Shown here in pieces: positions 1 to 10,819 of a stretch of DNA of 64,000 bases. The stretch's first letter is position 1. Every line of letters begins with the position of its first letter. The DNA comes from Xiphias gladius (taxonomy: Eukaryota; Chordata; Actinopteri; Istiophoriformes; Xiphiidae): assembly GCF_016859285.1 (NCBI RefSeq), contig NC_053420.1:6989501-7053500 (forward strand), given 5' to 3'. The translations under genes and the position numbers were made by a program. Under the pieces are notes generated by a model. That model worked only from the letters and a program-made list of their open reading frames with translations, searched no databases and was not told the origin of the DNA.

Positions 1-219
1 TTTTTTTTTTGCTAAATGGTGCATTTTTTAAGAGCAAAATATGATTTAAAAAATCATGTATAAAATGAAATATCAAATTAAATTATAAATTCAAAATAGA
101 GGGATTTCACCTGCTAAAGTGCTGGAAAAAAAGAAAAATAAGTTGTTCTTAGTGTACATCTTCATTTTAATCCTATGTGTAATCCATACATTACAACATT
201 ACACATATTTTCCCCCACA

Positions 220-600
220 TGCGTGATGGGATGATGAGCGTGTGCTCAGTCAAAGTCATTGATCCCAGCATCAGGCAGCAGATCTGCTCTCTACAGGGTC
301 ACCACTTTCCCAGATTCACACAGAGCTCTGTGAGTGTCTCTCTATCACCCCCCCAGTCCTCCACCTGTTCCCCTGAGATCTAACTATTGTCCCTGAGGCA
401 ATGTAACACCATTCAGCATGATGCTGCTCCACACGCCTTATTGTCTCACCGAGCTCTCTGATTGGCTGAAACTGTGAGAAACTCCAACTAGAGCAAGACC
501 CACACATTCATATGGAGATGTGGGACTATAAATAGGAGGGATGAAACCAGCAGAGATCAGATTCTCTCTACAGAGACCGCTACAGCACAGAGATCCAGAC
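220..600 (+). promoter_or_regulatory. Proximal promoter of copy A
   Basis: TATAAATA lies at 527-534, exactly 74 nt before the ATG, as in every array copy. Upstream are an inverted CCAAT box (ATTGG, 461-465), an RBPJ/Su(H)-type site TGTGAGAA (473-480), a TTCCCA core near 318, and Sox-like ATTGTC motifs. The block from about 220 is shared by all six full-length family members, including the two outside the array. Confidence 0.8.
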
Positions 601-1109
601 ATGGCACCTACAATCACTGCAGCAATGACCAACTCTCAGGAGCATCTGACTCTGACCCACAAGGTAAATTGGAGATTCTAGGAGATTTAATCTTCATTCC
701 TGAGAGGCTGACTTTGTTCATGCTAACACTTTACTCCAGAACAAGTTTATTCATGACTTTGTTCTTCTTTCTGCAGCTCAGAAAACCTCTGGTGGAGAAG
801 TTACGCAGAGAGCGAATCAACAGCAGCATTGAGCAGCTCAAGTCTCTCCTGGGTCCAGAGTTCCTCAAACAGCAGCCAGACTCTAAGCTGGAGAAAGCAG
901 ACATCCTGGAGATGACAGTTTGCTTCCTGACACAGCTGCAGCAGCAGAATCAACAGCAGAGAAGACTGCTGAACCACGTCAACAAGCTGCAGTCTTCCTC
1001 TGATAAGAACCTGAGAGGCTGACTTCTCTCTCTCCTGAGCTCCACAGTCCAGACCAGCATCACCAAAGACAAGAGTCCACTCAACAGCGCCCTCTGGAGG
1101 CCGTGGTAG
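601..1109 (+). pseudogene. hes5-like: Hes5-type gene copy A, truncated before WRPW
   Basis: The exons are 601-663 (21 codons, starting MAPTITAAM) and 777 onward, split by a 113-nt GT-AG intron. Exon 2 begins LRKPLVEKLRRERINSSIEQ, a Hes basic region with the family proline, followed by helix-loop-helix ending EKADILEMTVCFL. The Orange domain is absent, as in copies B-D. A 2-nt loss in a GA run shifts the frame after DKNLR, so translation stops at 1020-1022 and gives 102 aa. A 2-nt gain just downstream restores the original frame, but past the stop, so the WRPW codons at 1095-1106 are not read. The product could still dimerise and bind DNA but could not recruit Groucho/TLE through WRPW. It is either a pseudogene or a dominant-negative form. 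Confidence 0.8.
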
Positions 1110-2151
1110 ACACCTGCAGACTGGAGTTTCTACCAGATAAACTGAGATGACCATGTTGGTCAAAGATCACTGGAACTGAATTCTATGAAATCTAAGGACT
1201 TGTTCTTCTGTATGAACAGAAGGTGGTATTTTGTGTGTTTTTTCTCTTTTTGTAAGACGACGTTTCCTATGGAAATGACAGCAACAATATCTTTCCTGTA
1301 AAGAAAGAGATCATCTTGTCATGCGTGTTGCATGAATCAAACATGATTGCATGAGCAATTATTACACCTCAGTGTACTTCATGTATTGGTCGTATATAAT
1401 GCCATGGTAACATTTGTTATCTTTTGATTGGTATTGATCATTGTGATAAAGTCTGTAAATGTCCTTATTTATGGACATATTGTCTTTATGGACATTACGT
1501 CACTTTAATTTCTCTTATTACTCAAAATTGATCTGTTTTAAGATCCAAAAGTTTATAACTTTTTTCTAATAGTTTTGTTAAAATCACAATTTTTGGTGAT
1601 ACTTATTATGCTTCACTGTGCGTCATGTATTGGTAAAATATAATGCACTAGTGATATTTGTTACCTCTTGAATAGTATTGATCATTTTGATCAAAATCTT
1701 AATTGTTCTTTCTATGGACATTTTGTCATAATAGACTTTGTGATTACTGAAAACTGATCTGTTATAAGATCAATATGTTTATCCTTTTACTGTAAAAGGT
1801 TTCATTTAATGTCACACTGTCACAGTTTTCCAGTGATAATACAATTTTTACATTTTGAGAATCAAGTGAACTTAGTGGTTATTTAGAATAATGTGACCTG
1901 TAGTGGGGTCAGTTTTTTCTGTTTTTTCTTTTGTTCATTAACTGCAAACGTTTAATCCATTTGGTAAAAGCTCTCAAAGGACAGTGAGCACTGTGTCCTC
2001 AAATATCTGTCTTTCATAAAGACTGTTGTTCCCCTACTCTCTCTGAGTACAGTGTGTCTTGTAGAAATCTACAGGTTGTTGTTGTGATGTATCATCACCT
2101 CTAGTTGCAGCTTCCATTCTTGTTGTGGGTCATTGTGCCTTGTTGAATAAA
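1110..2151 (+). other. 3' UTR of copy A
   Basis: No coding frame is conserved here, and the block is shared with copies B-D. It contains a partly diverged internal duplication (about 1360-1560 and 1602-1780). A perfect hairpin GTGATG-TAT-CATCAC lies at 2084-2098, and a poly(A) signal AATAAA at 2146-2151. Confidence 0.75.
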
Positions 2152-2600
2152 CAAACACTGCCAGATGAAAATGGTGTTCTCACGTCATGTGTGTCATGGT
2201 GACCTTCTTTATCATGATGAAAGACAGACATCCTCCTTTTTTTTCATTGTCAATCCATTGATAGATGTCTACATCATTGTTCCTACCTTTGACTGACAAA
2301 TCAAGATAAAATTAAGCACATAGTAACAGTCGATTCATGACATACCTGTTTTGTGTAAGTCTAAGCCCAGTAAATTGTAAAGTGGTTCAATTAAGATTTT
2401 TGATGAAGAGGGATTATTGATGTTATGTCACTTTGTTTAGTTGGAATAAGTCAAGTCGTCAAAGCAAATGAAAACTATACATTTCAAAGACACTTTTGTT
2501 TCACCATTATTTTGGTAGAATCTTCTGTTTCAGGTGTTTTAATGTAAAATATTTAAAGGTAAGCATTTCTTTTTTAAAGAGGTCACACATCGTATTTAAT

Positions 2601-2716
2601 GTGATGTATAATAGGACACACTTCTATTGTTCCTCCAGTGAAAGCAGTGAAAGGACAGAGTGTGGGAAGCCAGAGGAAACTCACTCACAGAGCCCTGTGG
2701 GACAATAGATCCAGAC
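2601..2716 (+). promoter_or_regulatory. Module E1, unit 1: RBPJ plus Sox-like enhancer element
   Basis: The core is CACACTTCTATTGT at 2617, then TGTGGGAA (RBPJ/Su(H)-type) at 2661-2668, ending with GGACAATAG, a second Sox-like site, near 2700. It occurs in all three array spacers, in a diverged form before gene F (22599-22712), and inverted before gene G (17454-17508). Enhancer activity is inferred from these shared sites. Confidence 0.65.
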
Positions 2717-3440
2717 CTTTGCCCTGAAGAGGCAGAGATCAAAAGGGACTCCTGCTCTAAAAAGGGGAACTTGTTTCAAACCACTTGCTGTGTAAATGGA
2801 CAGGGTAAAGTTTGACGTAGACTTGGTTTGGTATGTTTGTCCAAAAATGTAGCTGTATATTGGCAGAAGTCCCAACAGAAAGAACAGAACCAGGCTTTCT
2901 AGGAGTGGAGGAGCTGGGCTGACCGGCTGCACCTGAGCAACATTAGCTGTTAGCCCTTAACTGTTGGGGGGATGGCTTCGCTGCTGCTTATGTCTGTCAA
3001 GCTTTAGACTCGACTGAATTTCTTCATGTGTTGCACTTCTCTCATCCCTAATATTTCCCCATCTGCTGCCCTAACTAGACTCTCTAGCACTGGTGTAAAC
3101 TTTAAGTCACAAAAAAAAGTTTCTGAGACCATTTAAATGTCACGTTTTCATGTCAGCGGGTGAAGTCAATTCTGTGTGAAGGTCTGTATCTAGTGTCCAC
3201 TTCTCGTCACATTAATTATGACCTGAGTCGACAAAATTGGACAATCATAAGTAATGAACATGACATTTTAGCATCTTACAATAACAATGAATTATTCACA
3301 GGTCAACATTGTGAAGTAGTAATTCTTAATTTTCACATATTGTTCCAGTGACCACTTTTTCACTTTAACTATTTGTTGACTGGACACCACTGCCCACACA
3401 GTGCTTGTACACAGAACCCTCAAAAGACTCCATTTGCAGT
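2717..3440. other. Spacer between E1 and E2, unit 1
   Basis: About 720 nt without a recognisable gene. It is almost identical to 12429-13152 in unit 3, but largely different from the matching part of unit 2. Confidence 0.7.
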
Positions 3441-3570
3441 GAGGCACATGTCTATTTTTTGCTAATGGAGGGAGAGTGGGAAAGCTCTGGAGGGCAGAGC
3501 TGACTGTGAACCACATCCACTCCACCAGCAGCAAAGTAATTTCCCAAAGGGATTTGGCACACTTCATGAA
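3441..3570 (+). promoter_or_regulatory. Module E2, unit 1: E-box plus RBPJ-type element
   Basis: It starts with GGCACATGTCTATT, an E-box (CACATG), followed by GTGGGAA at 3476-3482 and a second inverted TTCCCA at 3541. Copies lie at 9089-9218 and 13153-13282, with a diverged copy at 23626-23770. The flanks of the last are very different, so this core appears selectively retained. Confidence 0.6.
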
Positions 3571-3803
3571 ACAATTAGGCTACCCCCCCAGTAAACCTCC
3601 CACCCACATGCACAGAGCTGAAATTTAAATCCCACTGATGGTCAGTAATGAGACATGATTATGACTGAAAGTTTGAAATGTACGACAATAACTGGAAGCT
3701 GTGAATGTGAGATGCCAATTCCCTTTACTGATATTTTACGACATATTTTTCACCATAATTTCAAATTTTACAAACTGTCAGTGCCAGCCAATGGGATCCT
3801 TTC

Positions 3804-3960
3804 CCTCCAGATGGCTGGTGATGTCAGACTCTGTTTCCATAACAACACACAGCCAGCATCTGTCACAGACGTCCCATTGTTGTCCATTGAGCGCAGCTCA
3901 GGGAGTCAGTGTGGGAAACGGAGCTCAGCTTGTTACTCACACTGACTACAAGGCACGTGT
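3804..3960 (+). promoter_or_regulatory. Module E3, unit 1: RBPJ/Sox/E-box element
   Basis: Begins CCTCCAGATGG, then two Sox-like CCATTGT cores, CAGTGTGGGAAAC (RBPJ site at 3910-3917), an inverted TACTCACAC half-site, and a CACGTG E-box near 3954. Copies lie at 9452-9608 and 13516-13672, with a diverged copy at 24341-24505. Two overlapping frames of 96 and 87 codons here are not kept in the diverged copy, so I read it as regulatory DNA. Confidence 0.6.
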
Positions 3961-4282
3961 CTAGAGACTCTGCTACATCTGGGCAGCAGCATGATGTTTG
4001 TCTTGACTTTATTTTAAATGCCATGAATGGGATTCACACTGTTTTCTGACATCTTATGGTGTTTTTTTGTTGCTAAATGGTGCATTTTTTAAAAGCAAAA
4101 TATGATTTAAAAAATCATGTATAAAATGAAATATCAAATTAAATTATAAATTCAAAATAGAGGGATTTCACCTGCTAGAGTGCTGGACAAAAAGAAAAAT
4201 AAGTTGTTCTTAGTGTACATCTTTATTTTAATCCTATGTGTAATTCATACATTACAACACACATATTTTCCCCCACGTGCGT

Positions 4283-4658
4283 GATGGGATGATGAGCGTG
4301 TGCTCAGTCAAAGTCATTGATCCCAGCATCAGGCAGCAGATCTGCTCTCTACAGGGTCACCACTTTCCCAGATTCACACAGAGCTCTGTGAGTGTCTCTC
4401 TATCACCCCCCCAGTCCTCCACCTGTTCCCCTGAGATCTAACTATTGTCCCTGAGGCAATGTAACACCATTCAGCATGATGCTGCTCCACATGCCTTATT
4501 GTCTCACCGAGCTCTCTGATTGGCTGAAACTGTGAGAAACTCCAACTAGACCAAGACCCACACATTCATATGGAGATGTGGGACTATAAATAGGAGGGAT
4601 GAAGCCAGCAGAGATCAGATTCTCTCTACAGAGACCTCTACAGCACAGAGATCCAGAC
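4283..4658 (+). promoter_or_regulatory. Proximal promoter of copy B
   Basis: Same layout as copy A: TATAAATA at 4585-4592, 74 nt before the ATG, with inverted CCAAT box and TGTGAGAA upstream. Confidence 0.8.
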
Positions 4659-5167
4659 ATGGCACCTACAATCACTGCAGCAATGACCAACTCTCAGGAG
4701 CATCTGACTCTGACCCACAAGGTAAATTGGAGATTCTAGGAGATTTAATCTTCATTCCTGAGAGGCTGACTTTGTTCATGCTAACACTTTACTCCAGAAC
4801 AAGTTTATTCATGACTTTGTTCTTCTTTCTGCAGCTCAGAAAACCTCTGGTGGAGAAGTTACGCAGAGAGCGAATCAACAGCAGCATTGAGCAGCTCAAG
4901 TCTCTCCTGGGTCCAGAGTTCCTCAAACAGCAGCCAGACTCTAAGCTGGAGAAAGCAGACATCCTGGAGATGACAGTTTGCTTCCTGACACAGCTGCAGC
5001 AGCAGAATCAACAGCAGAGAAGACTGCTGAACCACGTCAACAAGCTGCAGTCTTCCTCTGATAAGAACCTGAGAGAGGCTGACTTCTCTCTCCTGAGCTC
5101 CACAGTCCAGACCAGCATCACCAAAGACAAGAGTCCAGTCAACAGCGCCCTCTGGAGGCCGTGGTAG
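4659..5167 (+). CDS. hes5-like: Hes5-type bHLH-WRPW repressor lacking the Orange domain, copy B
   Basis: The exons are 4659-4721 and 4835-5167, encoding 131 aa. Residues 1-21 (starting MAPTITAAM) are exon 1. The basic region LRKPLVEKLRRER (22-34) and the HLH through about residue 72 are intact. Then comes a short Gln-rich joint (TQLQQQNQQQ) and a tail ending in WRPW. Hes proteins normally have an Orange domain after the HLH; here 30 codons are missing in frame relative to the intact genes at 21.1 and 25.2 kb. Family role: nuclear transcriptional repressor, target of Notch, binding N-box/E-box DNA and recruiting Groucho/TLE through WRPW. Losing Orange should alter partner choice and stability. 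It belongs to the her4/her15-type group, but I cannot assign an exact orthologue. Confidence 0.9.
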
Positions 5168-6206
5168 ACACCTGCAGACTGGAGTTTCTACCAGATAAAC
5201 TGAGATGACCATGTTGGTCAAAGATCACTGGAACTGAATTCTATGAAATCTAAGGACTTGTTCTTCTGTATGAACAGAAGGTGGTATTTTGTGTTTTTTC
5301 TCTTTGTGTAAGATGACGTTTCCTATGGAAATGACAGCAACAATATCTTTCCTGTAAAGAAAGAGATCATTTTATCATGTGTGTTGCATGAATCAAACGT
5401 GATTGCATGAGCAATTATTACACCTCACTGTACTTCATGTATTGGTCGTATATAATGCTATGGTAACATTTGTTATCTTTTGATTGGTATTGATCATTGT
5501 GATAAAGTCTGTAAATGTCCTTTTTTATGGACATATTGTCATTATGGACATTACGTCACTTTAATTTCTCTGATTACTCAAAACTGATCTGTTTTAAGAT
5601 CCAAAAGTTTATAACTTTTTTCTAATAGTTTTGTTAAAATCACAATTTTTGGTGATACTTATTATGCTTCACTGTGCGTCATGTATTGGTAAAATATAAT
5701 GCACTAGTGATATTTGTTACCTCTTGAATAGTATTGATCATTTTGATCAAAATGTTAATTGTTCTTTCTATGGACATTTTGTCATAATAGACTTTGTGAT
5801 TAGTGAAAACTGATCTGTTATAAGATCAATATGTTTATCCTTTTACTGTAAAAGGTTTCATTTAATGTCACACTGTCACAGTTTTCCAGTGATAATACAA
5901 TTTTTACTTTTTGAGAATCAAGTGAACTTAGTGGTTATTTAGAATAATGTGACCTGTAGTGGGGTCCCTTTTTCTGTTTTTTCTTTTGTTCATTAACTGC
6001 AAACGTTTAATCCATTTGGTAAAAGCTCTCAAAGGACAGTGAACACTGTGTCCTCAAATATCTGTCTTTCATAAAGACTGTTGTTCCCTTACTCTCTCTG
6101 AGTACAGTGTATCTTGTAGAAATCTACAGGTTGTTGTTGTGATGTATCATCACCTCTAGTTGCAGCTTCCATTCTTGTTGTGGATCATTGTGCCTTGTTG
6201 AATAAA
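5168..6206 (+). other. 3' UTR of copy B
   Basis: Same architecture as copy A: internal duplication, hairpin GTGATGTATCATCAC at 6139-6153, AATAAA at 6201-6206. Confidence 0.75.
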
Positions 6207-6650
6207 CAAACACTGCCAGATGAAAATGGTGTGTTCTCACGTCATGTGTGTCATGGTGACCTTCTTTATCATGATGAAAGACAGACATCCTCCTTTTTTT
6301 TCATTGTCAATCCATTGATAGATGTCTACATCATTGTTCCTACCTTTGACTGACAAATCAAGATAAAATTAAGCACATAGTAACAGTCGATTCATGACAT
6401 ACCTGTTTTGTGTAAGTCTAAGCCCAGTAAATTGTAAAGTGGTTCAATTAAGATTTTTGATGAAGAGGGATTATTGATGTTAGGTCACTTTGTTTAGTTG
6501 GAATAAGTCATCAAAGCAAATGAGAAAAGTTGTCCAAGACCCTTTTACTGCAACATTATTCTGGTATGACAGCCAGCTGCGTGCGTATAAATGTGAAGAA
6601 TTTAAAGTTAACCATTTCCCTCTTTAAAGAGGTCACACATCGTATTTAAT

Positions 6651-6766
6651 GTGATGTATAATAGGACACACTTCTATTGTTCCTCCAGTGAAAGCAGTGA
6701 AAGGACAGAGTGTGGGAAGCCAGAGGAAACTCACTCACAGAGCCCTGTGGGACAATAGATGCAGAC
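6651..6766 (+). promoter_or_regulatory. Module E1, unit 2
   Basis: Nearly identical to the E1 of units 1 and 3, with TGTGGGAA at 6711-6718. The sequence on both sides (about 6500-6630 and 6780-9080) is strongly diverged from the other units. Confidence 0.65.
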
Positions 6767-7071
6767 CTTTGCCCTGAGGAGACAAAGATTACAGGGACAC
6801 TGGCTCCCCAAATGGGAACTGTTCCTCAATGATGTAGACCAGCTTTACCACTTTTTATGATTCTGTCAGTGTGTGAACCAGTAGTTTTAGTAAGAGTTTC
6901 AAAAATGTCTGTCTCTTACTATGTAAGTTAACCTGTTTAACAAATTTAACATAAACATTTGGTTAATAACACTTAACGTTATGTTTCAGAGAATTACAAC
7001 CTCTTGAAACTTGGCCTGTGAACAGTATAAAGCCGAAACAGAAAAATTACTGCACACAGTTCAGATGCTAA

Positions 7072-7330
7072 GAGCAGTGGTGGAAGAAGCCCTCATATTT
7101 TTTACTTAAGTAAAAATAGCAATACAGCAAGGCAGAAATACTCTGTTACAAGTTAAAGTCATCCATTCAAAATTTCACTCTAGTAAAAATACACAAACTA
7201 TAAACATGAAAATATACTCCAAGTACCAAAGGTAAAAGTACTCATACAGGATGGGCCATCTGATAATAATGTATATTATATTTTCTATTATTATTATTGA
7301 TGCATTAATGTGTGCATCCCTCTAATACAG
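7072..7330 (+). mobile_element. Teleost interspersed repeat of the 'ACTTAAGTAAAAGTAC' type, fragment
   Basis: It begins GTGGTGGAAGAAG followed by TTTTACTTAAGTAAAAAT, AAATACTCTGTTACAAGTTA and GTAAAAGTACTCATA blocks, a signature common in spiny-rayed fish genomes. It is a non-coding, probably MITE-like element. Only one arm is present. Confidence 0.6.
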
Positions 7331-7334
7331 CAGC

Positions 7335-7395
7335 TGGCAGAGGTGGGTAACTTGTGAATTTCCCAATGGAACAATAAAGTCTTATCTTATGTTAT
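7335..7395 (+). mobile_element. LINE/SINE-type 3' tail
   Basis: The stretch AATTTCCCAATGGAACAATAAAG followed by TCTTATCTTA-like repeats resembles the 3' terminus of fish L2/CR1-type retroposons. Only the tail is present. Confidence 0.45.
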
Positions 7396-7789
7396 CTTGT
7401 AACAACACAATCAGGCACCAACATACTTTGAAACAACACACTCTTCACCCTCATTCCCAACACATTACTGTCTTTGCAGCTAACTACACCAATTATTCAA
7501 CACTAGGGACGGCACGACGCTGAAGTTAGGTTCCAACGTGTTCCTTTCAATTCATCAGTTAAGGGGAAATTTAGGGAAACTTAGATGATAATACTGAGTG
7601 ACTGATTTTCCGTTTATTGCACAATTTATTGTTGTGAGAGGGAGTTAAGACATCCTAGTTAAAGCCTTAACGCTGTTTAAAATCCACTTTCAGATTTCCG
7701 AAACCTTTTTTTTTTTTAATTTATGAAAGCAAAAAAAAGTGGTGATTTCATTGCGTTTTCTCCAACCAGATACAATTGACCAGGTCTGG

Positions 7790-8275
7790 CTTAAAAACAG
7801 CCCAATGTGTTGTACTTTAGATGTGACAAAGAAAAAAGTGAAATCGCCCTTTTTGTTTTTTCACATATAAAATAAAGGTTTCACAAATCTGAAACTGTTA
7901 AACTGTTAAACTATTAAAGAGTTTTTAGCTCCTCTGCGACAAAGTAGTCCAGATTTGACAAGTCTGAGTATAGTGGTTTTTGATCTAGACCTGGTCTGAT
8001 GTGGTCTAGATGGGTCAAAAGCTGTGAAATCATTAATCTATTTATTAATTTTGCATTTTCACAATAAAATAAAGATTTCACAAATCTGAAACTGTGTTTT
8101 AAAGAGCCTTTAGTTTGATTGGGATTGAGTAGTCCAGATTTGACAGGTCCAAAGATGGTGGTTTTTGAGCTGGACTTGGTCTGATGTGGTCCAGATGCGG
8201 GGGGAAAAAAGCAGTGAAACGTCCCTTTCCTATTTTCAGAAATAAAATAAAGTTTTCACAAATTTGAAGGTGGGT
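7790..8275. repeat. Degenerate tandem repeat, about 180-nt period, 2.5 copies
   Basis: Repeated blocks are AGTAGTCCAGATTTGACA, GGTCTGATGTGGTC and AAATAAAG.TTTCACAAATCTGAAACTG, each seen two or three times. It is found only in the enlarged spacer of unit 2. Confidence 0.65.
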
Positions 8276-9088
8276 TTGAAAAAAAATGAAGCTTTACTCA
8301 CCACGGAAACTTCAAGGGATTCGGGTCGGCGGTGAACCGTTGGAGGATAATATCCTTTCACTCATCATTAACGGTAACGGTGGAAACGATTTCTCAGATT
8401 GTAACAAATCTCTTTTCTTCTGCCGGTTTTTTTTTTTTTTTTACTTTTAAGCGCTTAAGTTTCAAATAATTACACTTGGTGTATTTTGGTTGATCCAAAA
8501 AATCTTCGCTATGTCGGTAAAAGTCCGAAGAGAGAGCAGCAGAACCAGTAAAAGTGTTTTAGGGGATGGAGGACCGGGGCTGACAGGCTGAAACCAACCA
8601 ACTTTAGCCGTGTAACATTTAACGAAGTCTCCACTTGTTGCACTTCTGTCGTCCCCGAACGTTTCTTCAGGTGCTACTCTATCGGGCCTCCCTATTGCTG
8701 GTGTGTACTTTGAGAAATGTTTGAAGACCATTTAAATGTTAATTTGTTGTTAGCTACCGAAGTCTTTTTTTTTTTTTTTTCGTAAGAGGTTGTATCAACT
8801 GTCCACTTCCTGTCACATTAATTATGACCTGAGTGGACAAACTCACACACTCAGAGGTTCCGCCCTCATGTTCTGACCCCAACCCAGCGCACAAACACGA
8901 GATTTTATCGTTTTACAATATTTCTTAATAAATTGTCTAAAGTGTTAAGTTATTCTGGTTTCTCATATGCCTTAAGTTCCCACTTTTCACTTTAGTGGGT
9001 AATTACTTTTTCAGGGGGCCCAACCTTCTATCCCTGGCCCCCACACACTGCTTACCCCGTAGAATCCTATAAAGAGTCCATTTGTGGT

Positions 9089-9608
9089 GAGGCACATGTC
9101 TATTTTCTGATAACGGAGGGAGAGTGGGAAAGCTCTGGAGGGCAGAGCTGACTGTGAACCACATCCACTCCACCAGCAGCAAAGTAATTTCCCAAAGGGA
9201 TTTGGCACACTTCATGAAACAATTAGGCTACCCCCCCAGTAAACCTCCCACCCACATGCACAGAGCTGAAATTTAAATCCCACTGATGGTCAGTAATGAG
9301 ACATGATTATGACTGAAAGTTTGAAATGTACAACAATAACTGGAAGCTGTGAATGTGAGATGCCAATTCCCTTTACTGATATTTTACGACAGATTTTTCA
9401 ACATGATTTCAAATTTTACAAACTGTCAGTGCCAGCCAATGGGATCCTTTCCCTCCAGATGGCTGGTGATGTCAGACTCTGTTTCCATAACAACACACAG
9501 CCAGCATCTGTCACAGACGTCCCATTGTTGTCCATTGAGCGCAGCTCAGGGAGTCAGTGTGGGAAACGGAGCTCAGCTTGTTACTCACACTGACTACAAG
9601 GCACGTGT
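9089..9608 (+). promoter_or_regulatory. Modules E2 (9089-9218) and E3 (9452-9608), unit 2
   Basis: Near-identical to units 1 and 3 from E2 onward. The E3 RBPJ site is at 9558-9565. The switch from diverged to near-identical sequence occurs just before E2. Confidence 0.6.
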
Positions 9609-9924
9609 CTAGAGACTCTGCTACATCTGGGCAGCAGCATGATGTTTGTCTTGACTTTATTTTAAATGCCATGAATGGGATTCACACTGTTTTCTGACAT
9701 CTTATGGTGTCATCTTTTTTTTTTGCTAAATGGTGCATTTTTAAAAGCAAAATATGATTTAAAAAATCATGTATAAAATGAAATATCAAATTAAATTATA
9801 AATTCAAAATAGAGGGATTTCACCTGCTAGAGTGCTGGACAAAAAGAAAGATAAGTTGTTCTTAGTGTACATCTTTATTTTAATCCTATGTCTAATTCAT
9901 ACATTACAGCACACATATATTCCC

Positions 9925-10310
9925 CTTCATGCGTGATGGGATGATGAGCGTGTGCTCAGTCAAAGTCATTGATCCCAGCATCAGGCAGCAGATCTGCTCT
10001 CTACAGGGTCACCACTTTCCCAGATTCAAACAGAGCTCTGTGAGTGTCTCTCCATCACCCCCCCAGTCCTCCACCTGTTCCCCTGAGATCTAACTATTGT
10101 CCCTGAGGCAATGTAACACCATTCAGCATGATGCTGCTCCACACGCCTTATTGTCTCACCAAGCTCTCTGATTGGCTGAGACTGTGAGAAACTCCAGCCA
10201 GACCAAGACCCATACATTCATATGGAGATGTGGGACTATAAATAGGAGGGATGAAGCCAGCAGAGATCAGATTCTCTCTACAGAGACCTCTACAGCACAG
10301 AGATCCAGAC
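9925..10310 (+). promoter_or_regulatory. Proximal promoter of copy C
   Basis: TATAAATA at 10237-10244, 74 nt before the ATG. The inverted CCAAT box and TGTGAGAA are retained. Confidence 0.8.
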
Positions 10311-10819
10311 ATGACACCTACAATCACTGCAGCAATGACCAACTCTCAGGAGCATCTGACTCTGACCCACAAGGTAAATTGGAGATTCTAGGAGATTTAA
10401 TCTTCATTCCTGAGAGGCTGACTTTGTTCATGCTAACACTTTACTCCAGAACAAGTTTATTCATGACTTTGTTCTTCTTTCTGCAGCTCAGAAAACCTCT
10501 GGTGGAGAAGTTACGCAGAGAGCGAATCAACAGCAGCATTGAGCAGCTCAAGTCTCTCCTGGGTCCAGAGTTCCTCAAACAGCAGCCAGACTCTAAGCTG
10601 GAGAAAGCAGACATCCTGGAGATGACAGTTTGCTTCCTGACACAGCTGCAGCAGCAGAATCAACAGCAGAGAAGACTGCTGAACCACGTCAACAAGCTGC
10701 AGTCTTCCTCTGATAAGAACCTGAGAGAGGCTGACTTCTCTCTCCTGAGCTCCACAGTCCAGACCAGCATCACCAAAGACAAGAGTCCACTCAACAGCGC
10801 CCTCTGGAGGCCGTGGTAG
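10311..10819 (+). CDS. hes5-like: Hes5-type bHLH-WRPW repressor lacking the Orange domain, copy C
   Basis: The exons are 10311-10373 and 10487-10819, encoding 131 aa. It starts MTPTIT rather than the MAPTIT of copies A and B. The bHLH is identical to copy B, with the same Gln-rich joint in place of Orange and the tail SPLNSALWRPW. An upstream in-frame reading frame continues into exon 1 and through the intron, but the splice sites (AAG|GTAAAT and TTTCTGCAG|CTC) and the position after the TATA box favour the start at 10311. Expected to act as a Notch-responsive nuclear repressor. Confidence in the family is high; the exact orthologue is unknown. Confidence 0.9.

Larger units (their letters stand above)
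6767..9080. other. Enlarged, diverged E1-E2 spacer of unit 2
   Basis: 2.3 kb against 0.72 kb in units 1 and 3. It contains a teleost interspersed repeat (7072-7330), a LINE-like tail (7335-7395) and a degenerate tandem repeat (about 7790-8275). Parts near 8540-8720 are distantly similar to 2880-3130 of unit 1, so this is an older spacer with insertions. No gene was recognised. Confidence 0.65.

Noticed and set aside
960-1000. Possibility that the missing Orange segment in copies A-D is an intron or hidden exon
   Set aside because: The sequence is directly continuous with no splice signals at the joint and the deletion is a clean 90 nt relative to F.
801-1163. 120-codon minus-strand frames opposite each Hes5-type exon 2 (also 4859-5221, 10511-10873, 14563-14925, 25434-25886)
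   Set aside because: Antisense shadows of the bHLH coding sequence; no independent promoter or domain.
3655-3964. Two overlapping 96- and 87-codon frames repeated in all three array spacers
   Set aside because: They coincide with regulatory module E3, their repetition follows from recent duplication, and neither frame survives in the diverged E3 before gene F.
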